Positions 1 through 10,380 of a stretch of DNA of 64,000 nt are shown here, piece by piece. This DNA comes from Paraphoma chrysanthemicola (Eukaryota > Ascomycota > Dothideomycetes > Pleosporales > Phaeosphaeriaceae), in contig JAGMWG010000001.1 of assembly GCA_020744225.1 (NCBI GenBank), positions 2,356,001 through 2,420,000 of the forward strand, read 5' to 3'. The notes beneath the pieces are model-generated. The model saw nothing but the letters and a program-made list of their open reading frames with translations. It was not told the DNA's origin and searched no databases. The stretch's first letter is position 1; every line of letters begins with the position of its first letter. The position numbers and the translations under genes are program-made.

Positions 1-1280
1 AGTTCTTTCTTATGAAAACTGCACTTGGACGGTTTTAGGCGTAGGTTGTGTTTGTCGAGGCATTCTAGTACCGTCTTGACGTGTTTTTCGTGGTCTTCCT
101 CATTTTCCGAGTATATGAGGATATCGTCAAGGTAAGCTATGACAAACATGTCAAGGTGCTTTCTTAGTACGTTGTTGATTAGTGCCTGAAAGGTTGCAGG
201 AGCGTTGGTTAATCCGAATGGCATAACGCAGTACTCGTAGTGGCCATATCTTGTTCGGAACGCTGTCTTCCATTCTTCTCCTTTCTTGATTCTGACTTGA
301 TAGTACCCATCGCGTAAGTCTAGCGAGGTGAAGATCTTGGCTTTCGAGAGTCGGTCTCGTAGCTCTGAGATGTTTGGTAGTGGGTATCTATTTTTTCGTG
401 TCATCGCGTTTAATTTGCGATAGTCGACGCATAGTCGTAAACTTCCATCTTTCTTTGGTACGAAGAGGATGGGAAATCCTGCCGGTGATTCCGATTCGCG
501 GATGTATCCTTTGGCCAGGTTTTCGTCGACGTATTCCCTTACTGCTTTCAGTTGGGGTTCCGATAGTCCGTATATCGGTAAGAAGGGTGGTTCTTTGCCT
601 TCTTCTAGATCAATTTTGTGATCCCATGGTTTGTGTTCCGGTAACGCCGCTTGATCTGCGGGTTTCTCAAACATGTGTCTCCATCGGTGGTAGACCTTCG
701 GAACTAGTGAAAGAACGTCTTCTTTCTTCGTAACCTGCATGGCCTTTTTCATTTTGTCCATCAGGCCGACCGCTCTGCTTTTCTGGTAGCGCGTCTTATT
801 CGAAGTGATCTCGTTTATCATCTTCTCTTCTACCACTAGACTCTGCTTGTGCGTAGGGTGAGGTCCATGTGCGGCCACATGTCCGTCGAAGGATAGTGTG
901 TTGTTTACCCAGTCTATTCTGGGGTTCACATCCTTTAACCAGGGAAGCCCTAATATGACGTCTTTGCCGGCCAAGCTTAGAACGTCTAGGGTTACCTTCA
1001 TCCGGTATCCGTTGATGTGGACATCGGTCGTTGTCTCGTGCGTAATGACTGACTGTCCTGGCATTGTTCCTCCGGTAGCTACTCGGACGTGACATGGATT
1101 TTCTTTTAACTTGGTCTTGAGGCCAGCTCGTTTGACCGCGTCGGGGGATATGCAGTTGCCTGCGGATCCCGAATCCATCAATGCTTTCATCTTCACTCCC
1201 TTGATCTTTATTGGGAGTTTGTTGAGTGGTGCTGAGTTAATGTCGTTGCACTCCCACTCGTGGGTTGATTTGGGTCTAAA
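1..1280 (-). CDS. Pol polyprotein (protease, reverse transcriptase), partial, -1 frame
   Basis: This open frame starts in the -1 frame of gag and runs off the left edge without a stop, about 426 codons. It begins with a retropepsin-like domain whose catalytic triplet Asp-Ser-Gly lies at 1167-1175, followed by the downstream hydrophobic VILGLPWL motif. Reverse transcriptase follows from about 620: the VPKKDGSLRLCVDYRKLN, FTSLDLRDGYYQV and MPFGLTNAPATFQ blocks are readable, and the catalytic YLDD motif has its two Asp codons at 123-128. RNase H and integrase are outside the window. No initiator ATG is needed, because the frame overlaps gag and is probably reached by -1 frameshifting at 1277-1283. 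There are no stops or RIP scars in the visible part. Confidence 0.9.
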
Positions 1281-3370
1281 AAAGACTTCTCGCCTTCGAA
1301 TCCGTTTGCAATTTTGTCGTTTCGGTGTCTGGTGCAATCTCTGTTCATGCATAATTGCCATATCTGGTTGAGGCATTCTCCGTTGACTGTTAGGATTCGG
1401 AGCGTCTGTTCTTTTTGTGAGTTCCTGCCTGGGAAGGTGTCTGTTGCTCGTTTGTCCCAGAGGTGAAATTCACATGTATCCTTGGGGCAATCGAACCACT
1501 GCCACTTGCATTTAGATTTTCTGGTCGGGAACCATCCTGTCGCTTCTTTATCGGAGTGGTGTATTGGGCACCAATCATGTGTACAAGCCGTATGGCTTAT
1601 GTTGGCGTGGAGTGGGTTCCTTGGATCCATAAAATATAGTGGTCTCAGGGTGATTACGACATTGTCGGGGTCGTTGTTGACCTTCTTGGCTTCTTCGTAT
1701 GCTTTGCATTCCTTGGTTACCCAGTCTTTCCCTTCCGATCCCTGCTCGGGTCGGTTACTACGTCGGGGGTGTCTCTTTTTCCCCTTGCCTCTTAGAGGTG
1801 CGTAGTCGCGAGGTGTGTCGTAGTCCTCGTCTTGTTGTACCAGTAGTGCTTGACCGTCGTTGGCCATTTTTGCCCAATTCGGTAATTGTTTCATGGCTTC
1901 GTAGCACTGGTCTAAGAAGACTCTTTCTTCGTCTTCTTCTTTTATTTCCCTTATAATATTGGGAAGTTGTGGGAAACTTTCCCGGATCCATTGGCTGTTT
2001 TTTGTCGTGAATTCTGTGAATTCCTCGCTTTCCGGGTCAAGTTGGAAGAACCGCTTCCTTAGTCTCGTGTCTTGCTTACATTTCCAGTCGTGCCTGTGTG
2101 TTTCGTCGTTTTCCCATACACATACAGGGGTTGCGTACTCGTCTCTTGGCTGTGCCAAAGTGGCGTTTTCGCGTTTTAGCGTTGGGCTTTTTGGTGGAGT
2201 GTATGTAAGTTTGTCTGCCACGTCCCGGTAGTAGGGTGGTGATTCTGGCGCCGGGGTTGTGCCGTCATCCCACGTGGTCTTGACTTTCGTCCCGGGGTGT
2301 GGTGTAGGATTGCGGGCAATTGGTGGTTCTAGGCTGTAGCCGTCTCCGAGATCCATGCGAGAGAATTCGATCGTAGTTTCCTCCTCGCTGTCTGAGGCAG
2401 GGGAATCTGGTCCCATGTCGGGGTTGGATATCACATCCCATTCTGCCTCGGTTTCCTCGTTCTGGTCGTGTTGGATCATATTGATCGTTTTGACGACCTT
2501 ATTCTTCATTCGGCAGTCTTTTGCCAAATGTCCTGGTTTGCCACAATTGTAACAGGTTCTTGTTTCCTTTGCACCGGTCTTATGTTTGCCTTGCATAGGT
2601 TTCTTGTAACTGTTACTGGGCTTTCCATGCTCGATGGCGTCAACGTCCATTGATTCGATCCCCCCAGATCCGTAGTATCCTGGTGTCTTCTTGGGGTAGA
2701 ATTGCTTCTTGGGCCTGTAGTCCTTGGGCTTGTAGGACTGCTTGTGCTTGCCCTGTTGGCGCGTTGAAGTGAAGGCGTTGGTCTCTAGCTCTAATTCGAG
2801 TAGCTCGTTGTCGATTCTGGTGGCTTCCTCGATTAGATCGTCCAGGCTAGCGATGTTGGCTGCGCTGCGCATGAGTTCTTTGCGGACGCCGAACTTGAGG
2901 CCTTGTCGGAACATTCGCATGAGGGCTTTGTCGTTCCATTCCGTGTGCTCGGAATATTGCTGGAACAGGTTGGCATAGTCTCCTACAGACTGGGTCTGTC
3001 GGAGGCGTTGGATTTTGCCTTCTGCGATGGTTGGTTCCTTGGCGATAGAGAATGCTTTTCTGAGGGCTTCTTTAAACTCGTCGTAGTCTTCGACGATCCG
3101 GGTGTTAGCCGGGTCTTGTACGCTGCTGTCGAAGTACCGTTTGAGTTTCGGGGTTGCCCAATTGAGCGCCTTTCCTTTCATGGTAGTGACCACGTTGGCG
3201 ACCTTGTTATCTTCGTCGATTGTGTCGTAGAGATGGAAGTAAAGGTCCCATTGCATGATCCATGATTCGAGCATGGCCCGGTCTCCGTGGAAGTTGTCAG
3301 GGATTCGTCCCTTGGTAGCGGCTTTGCCGGCTACAACGGAGGTCGGGGTGTCCATTTCTGTGTCACTCAT
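1208..3370 (-). CDS. Gag polyprotein of element 1
   Basis: A 720-residue Gag with ATG at 3370; five upstream in-frame codons begin with TTG and are unlikely to be used. Residues ~30-200 resemble a retrotransposon Gag capsid region (helical, WIMQW... to LDDLIEEA). A CCHC zinc knuckle, CYNCGKPGHLAKDC, lies at about residues 273-286 and is typical of nucleocapsid RNA binding. The C-terminal ~430 residues are unusually long. They carry an acidic linker and then three copies of a Cys/His module (C-x4-C-x2-H-x2-D-K-x-A) starting near residues 596, 628 and 674. The stop lies 69 bases beyond a slippery heptamer. Role by family: the virus-like particle shell that packages element RNA. Confidence 0.88.
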   Translation of the reverse strand: MSDTEMDTPTSVVAGKAATKGRIPDNFHGDRAMLESWIMQWDLYFHLYDTIDEDNKVANVVTTMKGKALNWATPKLKRYFDSSVQDPANTRIVEDYDEFKEALRKAFSIAKEPTIAEGKIQRLRQTQSVGDYANLFQQYSEHTEWNDKALMRMFRQGLKFGVRKELMRSAANIASLDDLIEEATRIDNELLELELETNAFTSTRQQGKHKQSYKPKDYRPKKQFYPKKTPGYYGSGGIESMDVDAIEHGKPSNSYKKPMQGKHKTGAKETRTCYNCGKPGHLAKDCRMKNKVVKTINMIQHDQNEETEAEWDVISNPDMGPDSPASDSEEETTIEFSRMDLGDGYSLEPPIARNPTPHPGTKVKTTWDDGTTPAPESPPYYRDVADKLTYTPPKSPTLKRENATLAQPRDEYATPVCVWENDETHRHDWKCKQDTRLRKRFFQLDPESEEFTEFTTKNSQWIRESFPQLPNIIREIKEEDEERVFLDQCYEAMKQLPNWAKMANDGQALLVQQDEDYDTPRDYAPLRGKGKKRHPRRSNRPEQGSEGKDWVTKECKAYEEAKKVNNDPDNVVITLRPLYFMDPRNPLHANISHTACTHDWCPIHHSDKEATGWFPTRKSKCKWQWFDCPKDTCEFHLWDKRATDTFPGRNSQKEQTLRILTVNGECLNQIWQLCMNRDCTRHRNDKIANGFEGEKSFLDPNQPTSGSATTLTQHHSTNSQ
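1277..1283 (-). promoter_or_regulatory. Probable -1 ribosomal frameshift site (T TTT TTA) at gag-pol junction
   Basis: On the minus strand the gag codons TTT and TTA are preceded by T, so the heptamer T TTT TTA sits in exactly the phase needed for simultaneous slippage. Slipping back one base enters a frame that stays open through protease and RT. Eight to fifty bases downstream are short complementary segments (CCCA/TGGG and GAGTGG/CCACTC) that could form a stimulatory stem, though spacing is longer than the usual 5-9 nt. The RIPed copy keeps the heptamer at 23380-23386. Confidence 0.75.
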
Positions 3371-3377
3371 CTTGAGG

Positions 3378-3387
3378 GTGTTCAAAG
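3378..3387 (-). other. Candidate primer-binding site, self-priming type
   Basis: Two bases inside the LTR boundary the element has TTGAACAC (3385-3378). No TGG-type tRNA 3'-end complement is present. The octamer is perfectly complementary to GTGTTCAA inside the LTR (3604-3597), near the inferred RNA start, as in Tf1/Tf2 self-primed elements. Only 17 bases separate the LTR from the gag ATG. Confidence 0.4.
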
Positions 3388-3601
3388 TGTGAAGAGACCT
3401 AAAGTTGGAAGCGGGCTTCGTGTGCTTGAGGTTCTACGGTTGGTTCTCGGGGATGGAGTGTCAGGGAGAATCGGACGGGATTGCTGATGAGACAGATCGA
3501 GGGAACGATGATCAAGAGCAGGGAGGTGCACTGATGCAGATAGAGGGGACTATGAGTCGAGTGCGAATAGTAACCAGTTGTAGATTGAATACTAAGTTGA
3601 A

Positions 3602-3626
3602 CACAATGAGCCATAGGAGCTCATTG
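3602..3626. repeat. LTR inverted repeat, 9-bp arms, 7-base loop
   Basis: ACAATGAGC and GCTCATTGT flank CATAGGA. The inverted pairing survives as AATAAGC/GCTTATT in the RIPed copies. It overlaps the expected RNA start, so it could form a hairpin at the 5' end of the genomic RNA. Confidence 0.7.
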
Positions 3627-3633
3627 TCTGTGT

Positions 3634-3640
3634 CTATATA
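3634..3640 (-). promoter_or_regulatory. TATA-like box of element 1 LTR
   Basis: TATATAG on the minus strand, about 250 bases into the LTR. A start 25-35 bases downstream would put the RNA 5' end at the inverted repeat and at the segment complementary to the putative primer-binding site. Placement is inferred from position only. Confidence 0.5.
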
Positions 3641-3658
3641 CTAGGAGAGGCTGGGTAA

Positions 3659-3677
3659 CTGAGCACGTCGTGCTCAG
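3659..3677. repeat. LTR palindrome CTGAGCACG-T-CGTGCTCAG
   Basis: A perfect inverted repeat with 9-bp arms around a single central base. It lies upstream of the TATA-like box and is followed by repeated TCAGT motifs. It could be a dimeric transcription-factor site; function is unknown. Confidence 0.7.
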
Positions 3678-3919
3678 TTGATCAGTATGATCAGTGCTGC
3701 TCAGTGCTCAGTCTGCTCAGCTTGCTCAGTACCTAACATGGTCTAGCGTACTGATCAAGTCACGTGACCTGCAGCCCTGCGGCGCAGCATCGATGGTTGG
3801 TTTCCATGAGCTTCTTGTCAGCAACCCGTCAGCGTCTGATTGGAGTACAATTAGCTGCTTCCGGTCTGCTTCCTGAGGCAACCGTAACATACTGCAAGTG
3901 TACAGCAACAGGTGTACTT

Positions 3920-4532
3920 ATTAAGTGCGTTATTACTAAGTAGGTATACGCTAATAATAATAGTAACTATAATACTAAGACTATAGCTAAATAAGAGTAT
4001 ATTAATTATAACTATAGCTTTAAGTATTATAAGAAGAGAACTATAATAGACTTAATACTAGCTTATAAGGTAGCCTTTAGTGTATAGTAACTTATAGATC
4101 TCTATACTAAGGTAGTAGCCTTATAGTAGAATAAGCGCGCTATAATATAAGCTATAACCTAAGCTAAAGATTATAAGAATAATAGTGTAACTAATAAGAA
4201 TAAATATATAAGTAATATACTATAAGATTAGTCTTTAGGCGTTAAGTGTAAGTCTATAATTATATTAGGTGTAGGTAAGTTAGATAATCTTAACAGCTAT
4301 AATAGTAACAAAAATAGTAACTCTATAAGAATAAACTATAAAATAACTAGAAACTATAATAAGATATAATTAATTAATCTATTAAAAATCTACTATTATA
4401 AATAAGCGCGTTCTACTAAGAAATTACGACTTTAGCTATTTAATTATACTAAGCTAATTATTTATATTAAGGTAATAGGCCTGTACTTTATATAAGTAAT
4501 TTCTTTAAAATTTTATGAAGTAACTATAAGAG
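3920..4532. other. RIP-degraded AT-rich sequence, unassigned
   Basis: After about 30 bases of normal composition beyond the LTR, the sequence becomes TpA-rich with stop codons in all frames. It abuts the left LTR of element 2. I see no convincing similarity to the other repeats in the window; it is probably a fragment of another mutated transposon. Confidence 0.6.
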
Positions 4533-4980
4533 TGTTACGAATAGAGTTCGTTATTACAGATTAACTCTACCTCTAATTAACCTTAATATAGAATTAGAAA
4601 TAGAAGAAGAAGAGACGCTAGAGTATAAAGACTACTACAATAATAGATAGTGTAGTAGAGCTAACTATAACATAAATACGTAACTAATTAGTAATCTAAG
4701 AGGCTTAGTAAATATAGATTATAGAACGTAATCTGTAATTAGTAGTAGCTCTTAAATAATAGAGTATAGATTAACTCTAGTATATAGTTGTGTATAAAAG
4801 TACTCTCTACACTCTATAGTTAAGAATTATATCTACTTAATATATTGCTCTAGTAACTAACTTACTTTATATACATACTTATCTATAACTTAATTATAAT
4901 ACCTTCTATTTAACTAAAATATCTTAACGTCTTACTTACTTAGAACTAGCTACTCTTAGTAAGTTAGAACCTACGTTATA
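4533..4980 (+). repeat. 5' LTR of element 2
   Basis: 448 bp, starting TGTTACGAA and ending ACGTTATA. It aligns end to end with 11135-11582, differing mostly by RIP-type C/T and G/A changes. Confidence 0.88.
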
Positions 4981-5880
4981 TATTAACTACTAGTTTAGAA
5001 AGACTATATTATAATTATATCTTAAGTAAGAACTCTATTATCTAAGGTAAGAACTATAACTATAGATACTACTAATAATATTACTATTAAGAAGCTTACT
5101 ATAGAAATAGAGAATATAAAATAATTCTTTATTAAAGTAATAGAAAAGATTAAGAGTCTTTAAGTAATAATTACGAAGCTCTAAGATAAACTCTTAAAAC
5201 TAAGTCTACTTAAAAAGTTTAATAGCATATAATTAAAACTTAAAGAATTTCTTACTATAGTATCTATCTACTTAGATATTAACTCTAGTAAAATTCTAGA
5301 TAATACAGTAAAAGTATCTTTTATAGTAGCTTACTTTACAGAATAAGCTATAGAATAGTTTAAAGTCTACCTTATTAATAGAATAAGATATAGTAAAGAC
5401 TAATAGAGTAAAGAAATATAAGCTATATTCTCTAGTTATAAATACTTTAAACGTTAACCTATAATATTCTTTAGAGAAGTAGACACTAAATAAGTAGTAG
5501 AACAAAAACTCTAAAGACTTAAATAAACATAGTCTGCCTCTATCTATACCTTAGAATTTAAATAACTTATAAGTAAACTTAATTAGAAAGAGAAAGCGCT
5601 TATAGTATAATACTACAAAGATCTTAAGAATAATATCTAATATAAACTTATTTGTATAAATTAACTAATAACCTTTTTAGTATTAGTAGAATAAGCTATT
5701 AGAATTAATAATTTCCTATACTTCTAGTATTAAAGCAAGAAGAAATAGTCCTTAGTTAGCTAAAGCTACTAACCTAAGAAACTATAAGATTGTAAAGACC
5801 TAATAATACTTAGTATAAATTACAAAAAGAAAAGATATACTTTAAACCTAAAAAAGAAAGAACTTTATAAGAAAGAAGTA

Positions 5881-5922
5881 TACTTTAGATACAGAGAAGT
5901 AGAATATTTAGTAAGAAACTAT
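5881..5922 (+). pseudogene. Mutated CCHC zinc knuckle of element 2 Gag
   Basis: Translates as YFRYREVEYLVRNY. Restoring TGC for TAC at the Tyr positions gives a C-x2-C-x4-H-x4-C spacing, and each change is a G-to-A transition. This documents RIP acting on former Gag coding sequence. Confidence 0.7.
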
Positions 5923-8900
5923 CTTAAGAAGTCTAACACTAGCTAATAAACTAAGATAGATAGTACTAAGAATAAGGTAGTAGCTAATAAAGAAAATACT
6001 ATAAAACTTGCAGAAATAAATAAATACAGCCTACTATACTAGACTATATATACTAATAATATTTACTATACTTATATAAGTAGTAAATAAGGTATAAGAT
6101 ACTAGTCTTAAAAGAATAGAGTTACAGTAATCTAAGAGTCTAGAATACTAAAAGATAAAAGAAAAGAACCTATACTAAAGAAATACAAAGACTTATCTAT
6201 AGAAAGAGATTCTAACAAAGTTATATAAAGACTAGCTTTAATAATTAGGAAAGTAGATAGTAACTTAGAAGAGTTAGAAGATAAAGAAGAACTACTCTTT
6301 GTTAAAAACCTTATAGAAAAGACTTACTACCTTAAAATATACTGCACTAAAAATATAGAATATATAAAATAAATAGAAATAGTAGAAAAAGAGGAAATTC
6401 TAGAGATTAGAGATATTACCTATGTAAAAATACTATGATTTTTTAAAAAGAACTTAGTAGCTTTTATAATTAAAGAACTATATAATAACTAGAAATAAGA
6501 GTAACTAATAGAAATCTTATTTACTAAATTCTAGAAATAGATTATATAGAACTTCTAACTAGAAGATATAATACCTAATAAGAAAACGTAGAAAGATATT
6601 ATATACTAGGTAGTACAACTTAATAAAAGAGACTACTAGTATATTATAATTAAATACTAGATTCTAATTATTACTAGAAAACCTAGTAAAAAGAACTAAT
6701 AGAGAAACTAGTTAGAAGAAGAAGATAATAAGTAACTCTAATCTAACTACCTAGTATACTATAAAATAGTGTAAGTAGTATATATTTACAACAATTATAC
6801 ACTCTATAAAGGCGTAAAGAAATTACACTAGATATAACTAATAAAAGTACCTAAAAAAGTAATTCTAAAACTCTTACTAGCTATAGAAATCTATAAGTAG
6901 AAATACACGTAAAAGTAAAAATACTGTAGATACATATATATTAAACTTAGACTACTTCTACTATTAGAATATATTCTTAAAAGAGTATAGTACTACTACC
7001 TAGAGAGTAAATACCTAAAATACGTACAAAATAAGATTAATACTAAGTTTTAGTCTAAGAAAGTATACTTATAAGAAATAACAGAAACTATAAAGAATTT
7101 AGACTTCTATATCTACATAGAAGAAACTCTAAATAACGTAAAAATCTATACGCTAGTAGATAGTAGAGTAACTTAAAACTTTATCTCTAAAAAATACGTT
7201 AAAGTATATAAAATACTAACCTAACAAAAATAATACTTATAAGTAGTATATATAATTAAAGAAAACAGCTTTAAAGAACTTATTATAGAAGAAGTATATA
7301 GAATACTAGAACTTAATAGATAAACAGAAATAATTATACTTAACGTTATAACTATTAGCGACAAGTAGAACGCTATTCTAGGAATGCTCTAGCTCTAATA
7401 ATCTAACTCTACTATTAATTAGTAAAGAAAGAAGGTTAAATTTATTAAATAACTAGATTATATTATCTAACTCTAAGTAATAAGTAGAAAAACTTATGTA
7501 ATTAAGACTACCTCTCTACTAAAAGAATATAAGAACCTAGTAAACGTATTTAAGAAACCTAATAATAGTTTACTAGAATACTAATTCTAGAATTACGAGA
7601 TACTCTTAGTTCTAGACACAAAACTCTAATAATAACTACTATATAAACTTATAGAATATAAATTAGATATTCTTAAGAAATACATTAATAAAGAATTAGA
7701 GAAAGAATAAATTAGGCTATTTAAATTAGAAGTAGCTTCTCTAATCTTCTTTATTACTAAGAAAGAAATAAAAGATCTTAGACTATATATTAATTATTAT
7801 AATATAAACTCTAAAACTATAAAAAACTACTACTTACTACTTCTAATAGCTAAGATATAAGATAGACTATTTAGAGCGTAATAGTTTACATAACTTAATA
7901 TTAAGAACGTATACTATACTATTTAAATTAAGAAGAGTAAAGAATAGAAAACTGCGTTTAAGTTAAGAGAAGAACTCTATAAATACTAAGTTATGCTCTT
8001 TAGACTTACTATTGCACTAGTAATCTTCTAAGAACAGATTATTAATATTCTAAGAGAATACCTAGATATATTTGTAATAGTATACCTAAATAATATTTTT
8101 ATCTACTCTATAATACTAGAAGAATATAAATAATATATAAGAATAATTCTTAATATACTTTTATAGGCTAAGCTTTACCTTAGTCTAAAGAAATGCAAAT
8201 TCTATATTAGAAGTACTACCTTTCTTAGATTTATTATTAAACTAGAAGTAATAAAAATATACTTAATTAAGATTAGAGACATTAAAGAATAAAAGACTCT
8301 AAAGAACCTTAAAGAAGTACAATTCTTCTTAGGCTTCTATTACTACTACTAAAAATTTATTTCTAAATAGATAAGACTAACTAAACTACTAGTTAAACTT
8401 ATAAAGAAGAATATCTTATTTATATAAAGTAAAGAATACAAAAGCTTATTCTTAAAGCTAAAAGAAGTATTTACTAAAGAACCTATTCTATAGATATTTA
8501 ACCTAACGCTACTAATAATAGTTAAAACTAATACCTTAAGTTTTAGACTAGAAGTAGCACTTCTATAGAAAGACAAAGACAGAAATAAATAACTTATCTT
8601 TTACTAGTTAAGAAAGATAAATAAAGTAGAACTTAACTATAATATCTTTAATAAAGAACTTCTTATAATTAAGAAAGTATTTAAATAGTAGAGAGCTAAT
8701 CTCTAAGAAGTAAGATATAAAATAATAGTCTACTTAGATTATAAGAATCTTACTAAGTTTATAGAAAATAAGGAACTAACTCTATAATAAATCTAAACTA
8801 TATAATTTCTTATAATATTTAACTTTAGAATACTTTACTATAAAGAAACTAAAAATTTAAGAGTAAATACTCTAAGTAGAAGACTAGAATATAAAGAAAA

Positions 8901-10241
8901 TAAAACTATAAGTAGTGTAATCTTATAAATAGAAGTAGATAGCTCTATAGTATATAACTACCTCTAACTTACTATAAATATAGAAATCTTAAAGAAATAA
9001 GATAACTAGATTAAATAGATTAGTAAAACTATAAAAGAATCTACTACTAAAATTAAAGAAATTAAGAAAACAGCCTAGAAAGAAGACAGACTAATTCTTA
9101 TCTTTAGACGTATATACATTCTAAAATCTATAAGAAAAGAATTTATAAGATAATTCTACAAATCTCTAATATATAAATACTAAGAAATTAAGAAGATACT
9201 ATAATAACTTATAGAATAATACTACTTTTCTTACGTATAAGTATTAGTAATATAAGTTTTAGTAGAATATACAGACTACTACTAAAATAAGGTAGCTAGA
9301 TATATATCTTATAGAGAACTCTAGCTAATAGAACTTATAAATAGATCTTAGAAAATAGTTACACTTAACTTTATTACTAAGCTACTAAATTCTATAAAAC
9401 CTGTAATAAGAGTTAAATATAATGTAATTCTTATTATTATAGATAAGGTAATAAGATATATATATTTTATACTCTACCTTAAAGCTAGTAACGTACAGAA
9501 CTATATATATAACACTATAGTATATATAGAGTAAATGCAGACTCTTAGACAAAATTATCTTAGACTAGAATATTAAATTTACATTAAAGTTCTAGTAAAC
9601 TCTCTACGTAAAAGTAGAGATTAAACTAGAAATATTAACTATATTCTACTCTTAAACAGATAGAATTACTAAAAGAATAAACTAAATAGTAAAATAATAC
9701 CTAAGAATATACCTTAACTATAGACAAGATAACTAGGTATTATTACTACTTCTAGCACAATTTATATATAATATATCTTAGTATAGTACTATATAAATAA
9801 TACTATTCTTTATAAACTATAGATTCTTACTAAAGATTATAGAAGAACTAAGATAACTTAAATCTTATAGCTAAATAGCTAAGAAAAGAATTAAAACTAT
9901 CTAGTAAATATACTAACAACTCTATAAAGATATATACTTTCTTTAAAATTTAATAGATAAATACTATAATAAGAAATAAAAGAAAGTACTTATCTTTTAA
10001 AAGAGAAAAAAGTCTAGCTACTATAAAAAATATTAAGAGTAAAAGACTAAGTAGTAAACTAGACTATATTAAAATTAGACTCTACAAGATAGAGAAATAA
10101 GTCTTACTAATTAGCTACTATCTTAAGCTACTCTAGATAATAAAAATATACCTAACTTTTTACGTTACTCTAATAGAAAAAGTACTTCTAGATATATAAC
10201 CTATAATATATAAGACTATAATATATAGATAAGATATAAAA

Positions 10242-10380
10242 GAGTAAAAAGTTAATAAAATATTAGGCTAAGAATAGTAAAATAGAAAAGACTACTACCT
10301 AATCTAATAAAAAGGTTATAATACTAAAAAATAACCTTAGAAAAATATATAAGAATCTCTAAAAAATCTTAACTACTCTA
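10242..10380 (+). pseudogene. Chromodomain remnant at the C-terminus of element 2 Pol
   Basis: Read through stops, the plus frame gives KDYYLI**KGY, where the two stops (TAA TAA) stand where chromodomains have Arg-Trp, followed by a mutated W-x-P-like segment. This matches the YLVRWKGY core of chromoviral integrase chromodomains, which recognise methylated histone H3 and steer insertion to heterochromatin. Confidence 0.65.

Larger units (their letters stand above)
1..3889 (-). mobile_element. Ty3/Gypsy LTR retrotransposon, 5' part, not RIP-mutated (element 1)
   Basis: This is the 5' portion of a Ty3/Gypsy element read leftwards: LTR (3388-3889), a short leader, gag, then pol, which leaves the window at position 1. 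Both reading frames are open and base composition is normal, unlike the AT-rich block beside it. A RIP-degraded relative of the same family, with matching LTR, gag and RT, lies at 18874-25981. The missing parts (RNase H, integrase, 3' LTR) would lie to the left of the window. The right LTR end is followed by TACTG, which would be the target duplication if the same five bases flank the other LTR. Intact frames suggest a recent, possibly still mobile copy; that is inference. Confidence 0.93.
3388..3889 (-). repeat. 5' LTR of element 1 (502 bp)
   Basis: The LTR runs from TGTTACGG (3889 leftwards) to TCTTCACA (3388), with TG...CA ends. Boundaries come from comparison with the two RIPed copies at 18874-19373 and 25482-25981, where similarity starts and stops at the same bases. 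In sense orientation it contains a TATA-like TATATAG (3640-3634), a 9-bp inverted repeat just downstream (3602-3626) and a perfect palindrome with 9-bp arms (3659-3677). There is also a run of GCTCAGT/GATCAGT motifs around 3677-3730. The likely transcription start is near 3610-3600. Confidence 0.88.

Noticed and set aside
3383..3385. TTG start for gag
   Set aside because: ATG at 3370 is five codons downstream; the TTG lies in the putative primer-binding site.
5296..5505. 69-codon minus-strand ORF in element 2
   Set aside because: Phe/Tyr/Ile-rich chance frame in RIPed gag region.
8349..8576. 75-codon minus-strand ORF in element 2
   Set aside because: Antisense shadow of RIPed RT/RNase H sequence; AT-rich chance frame.
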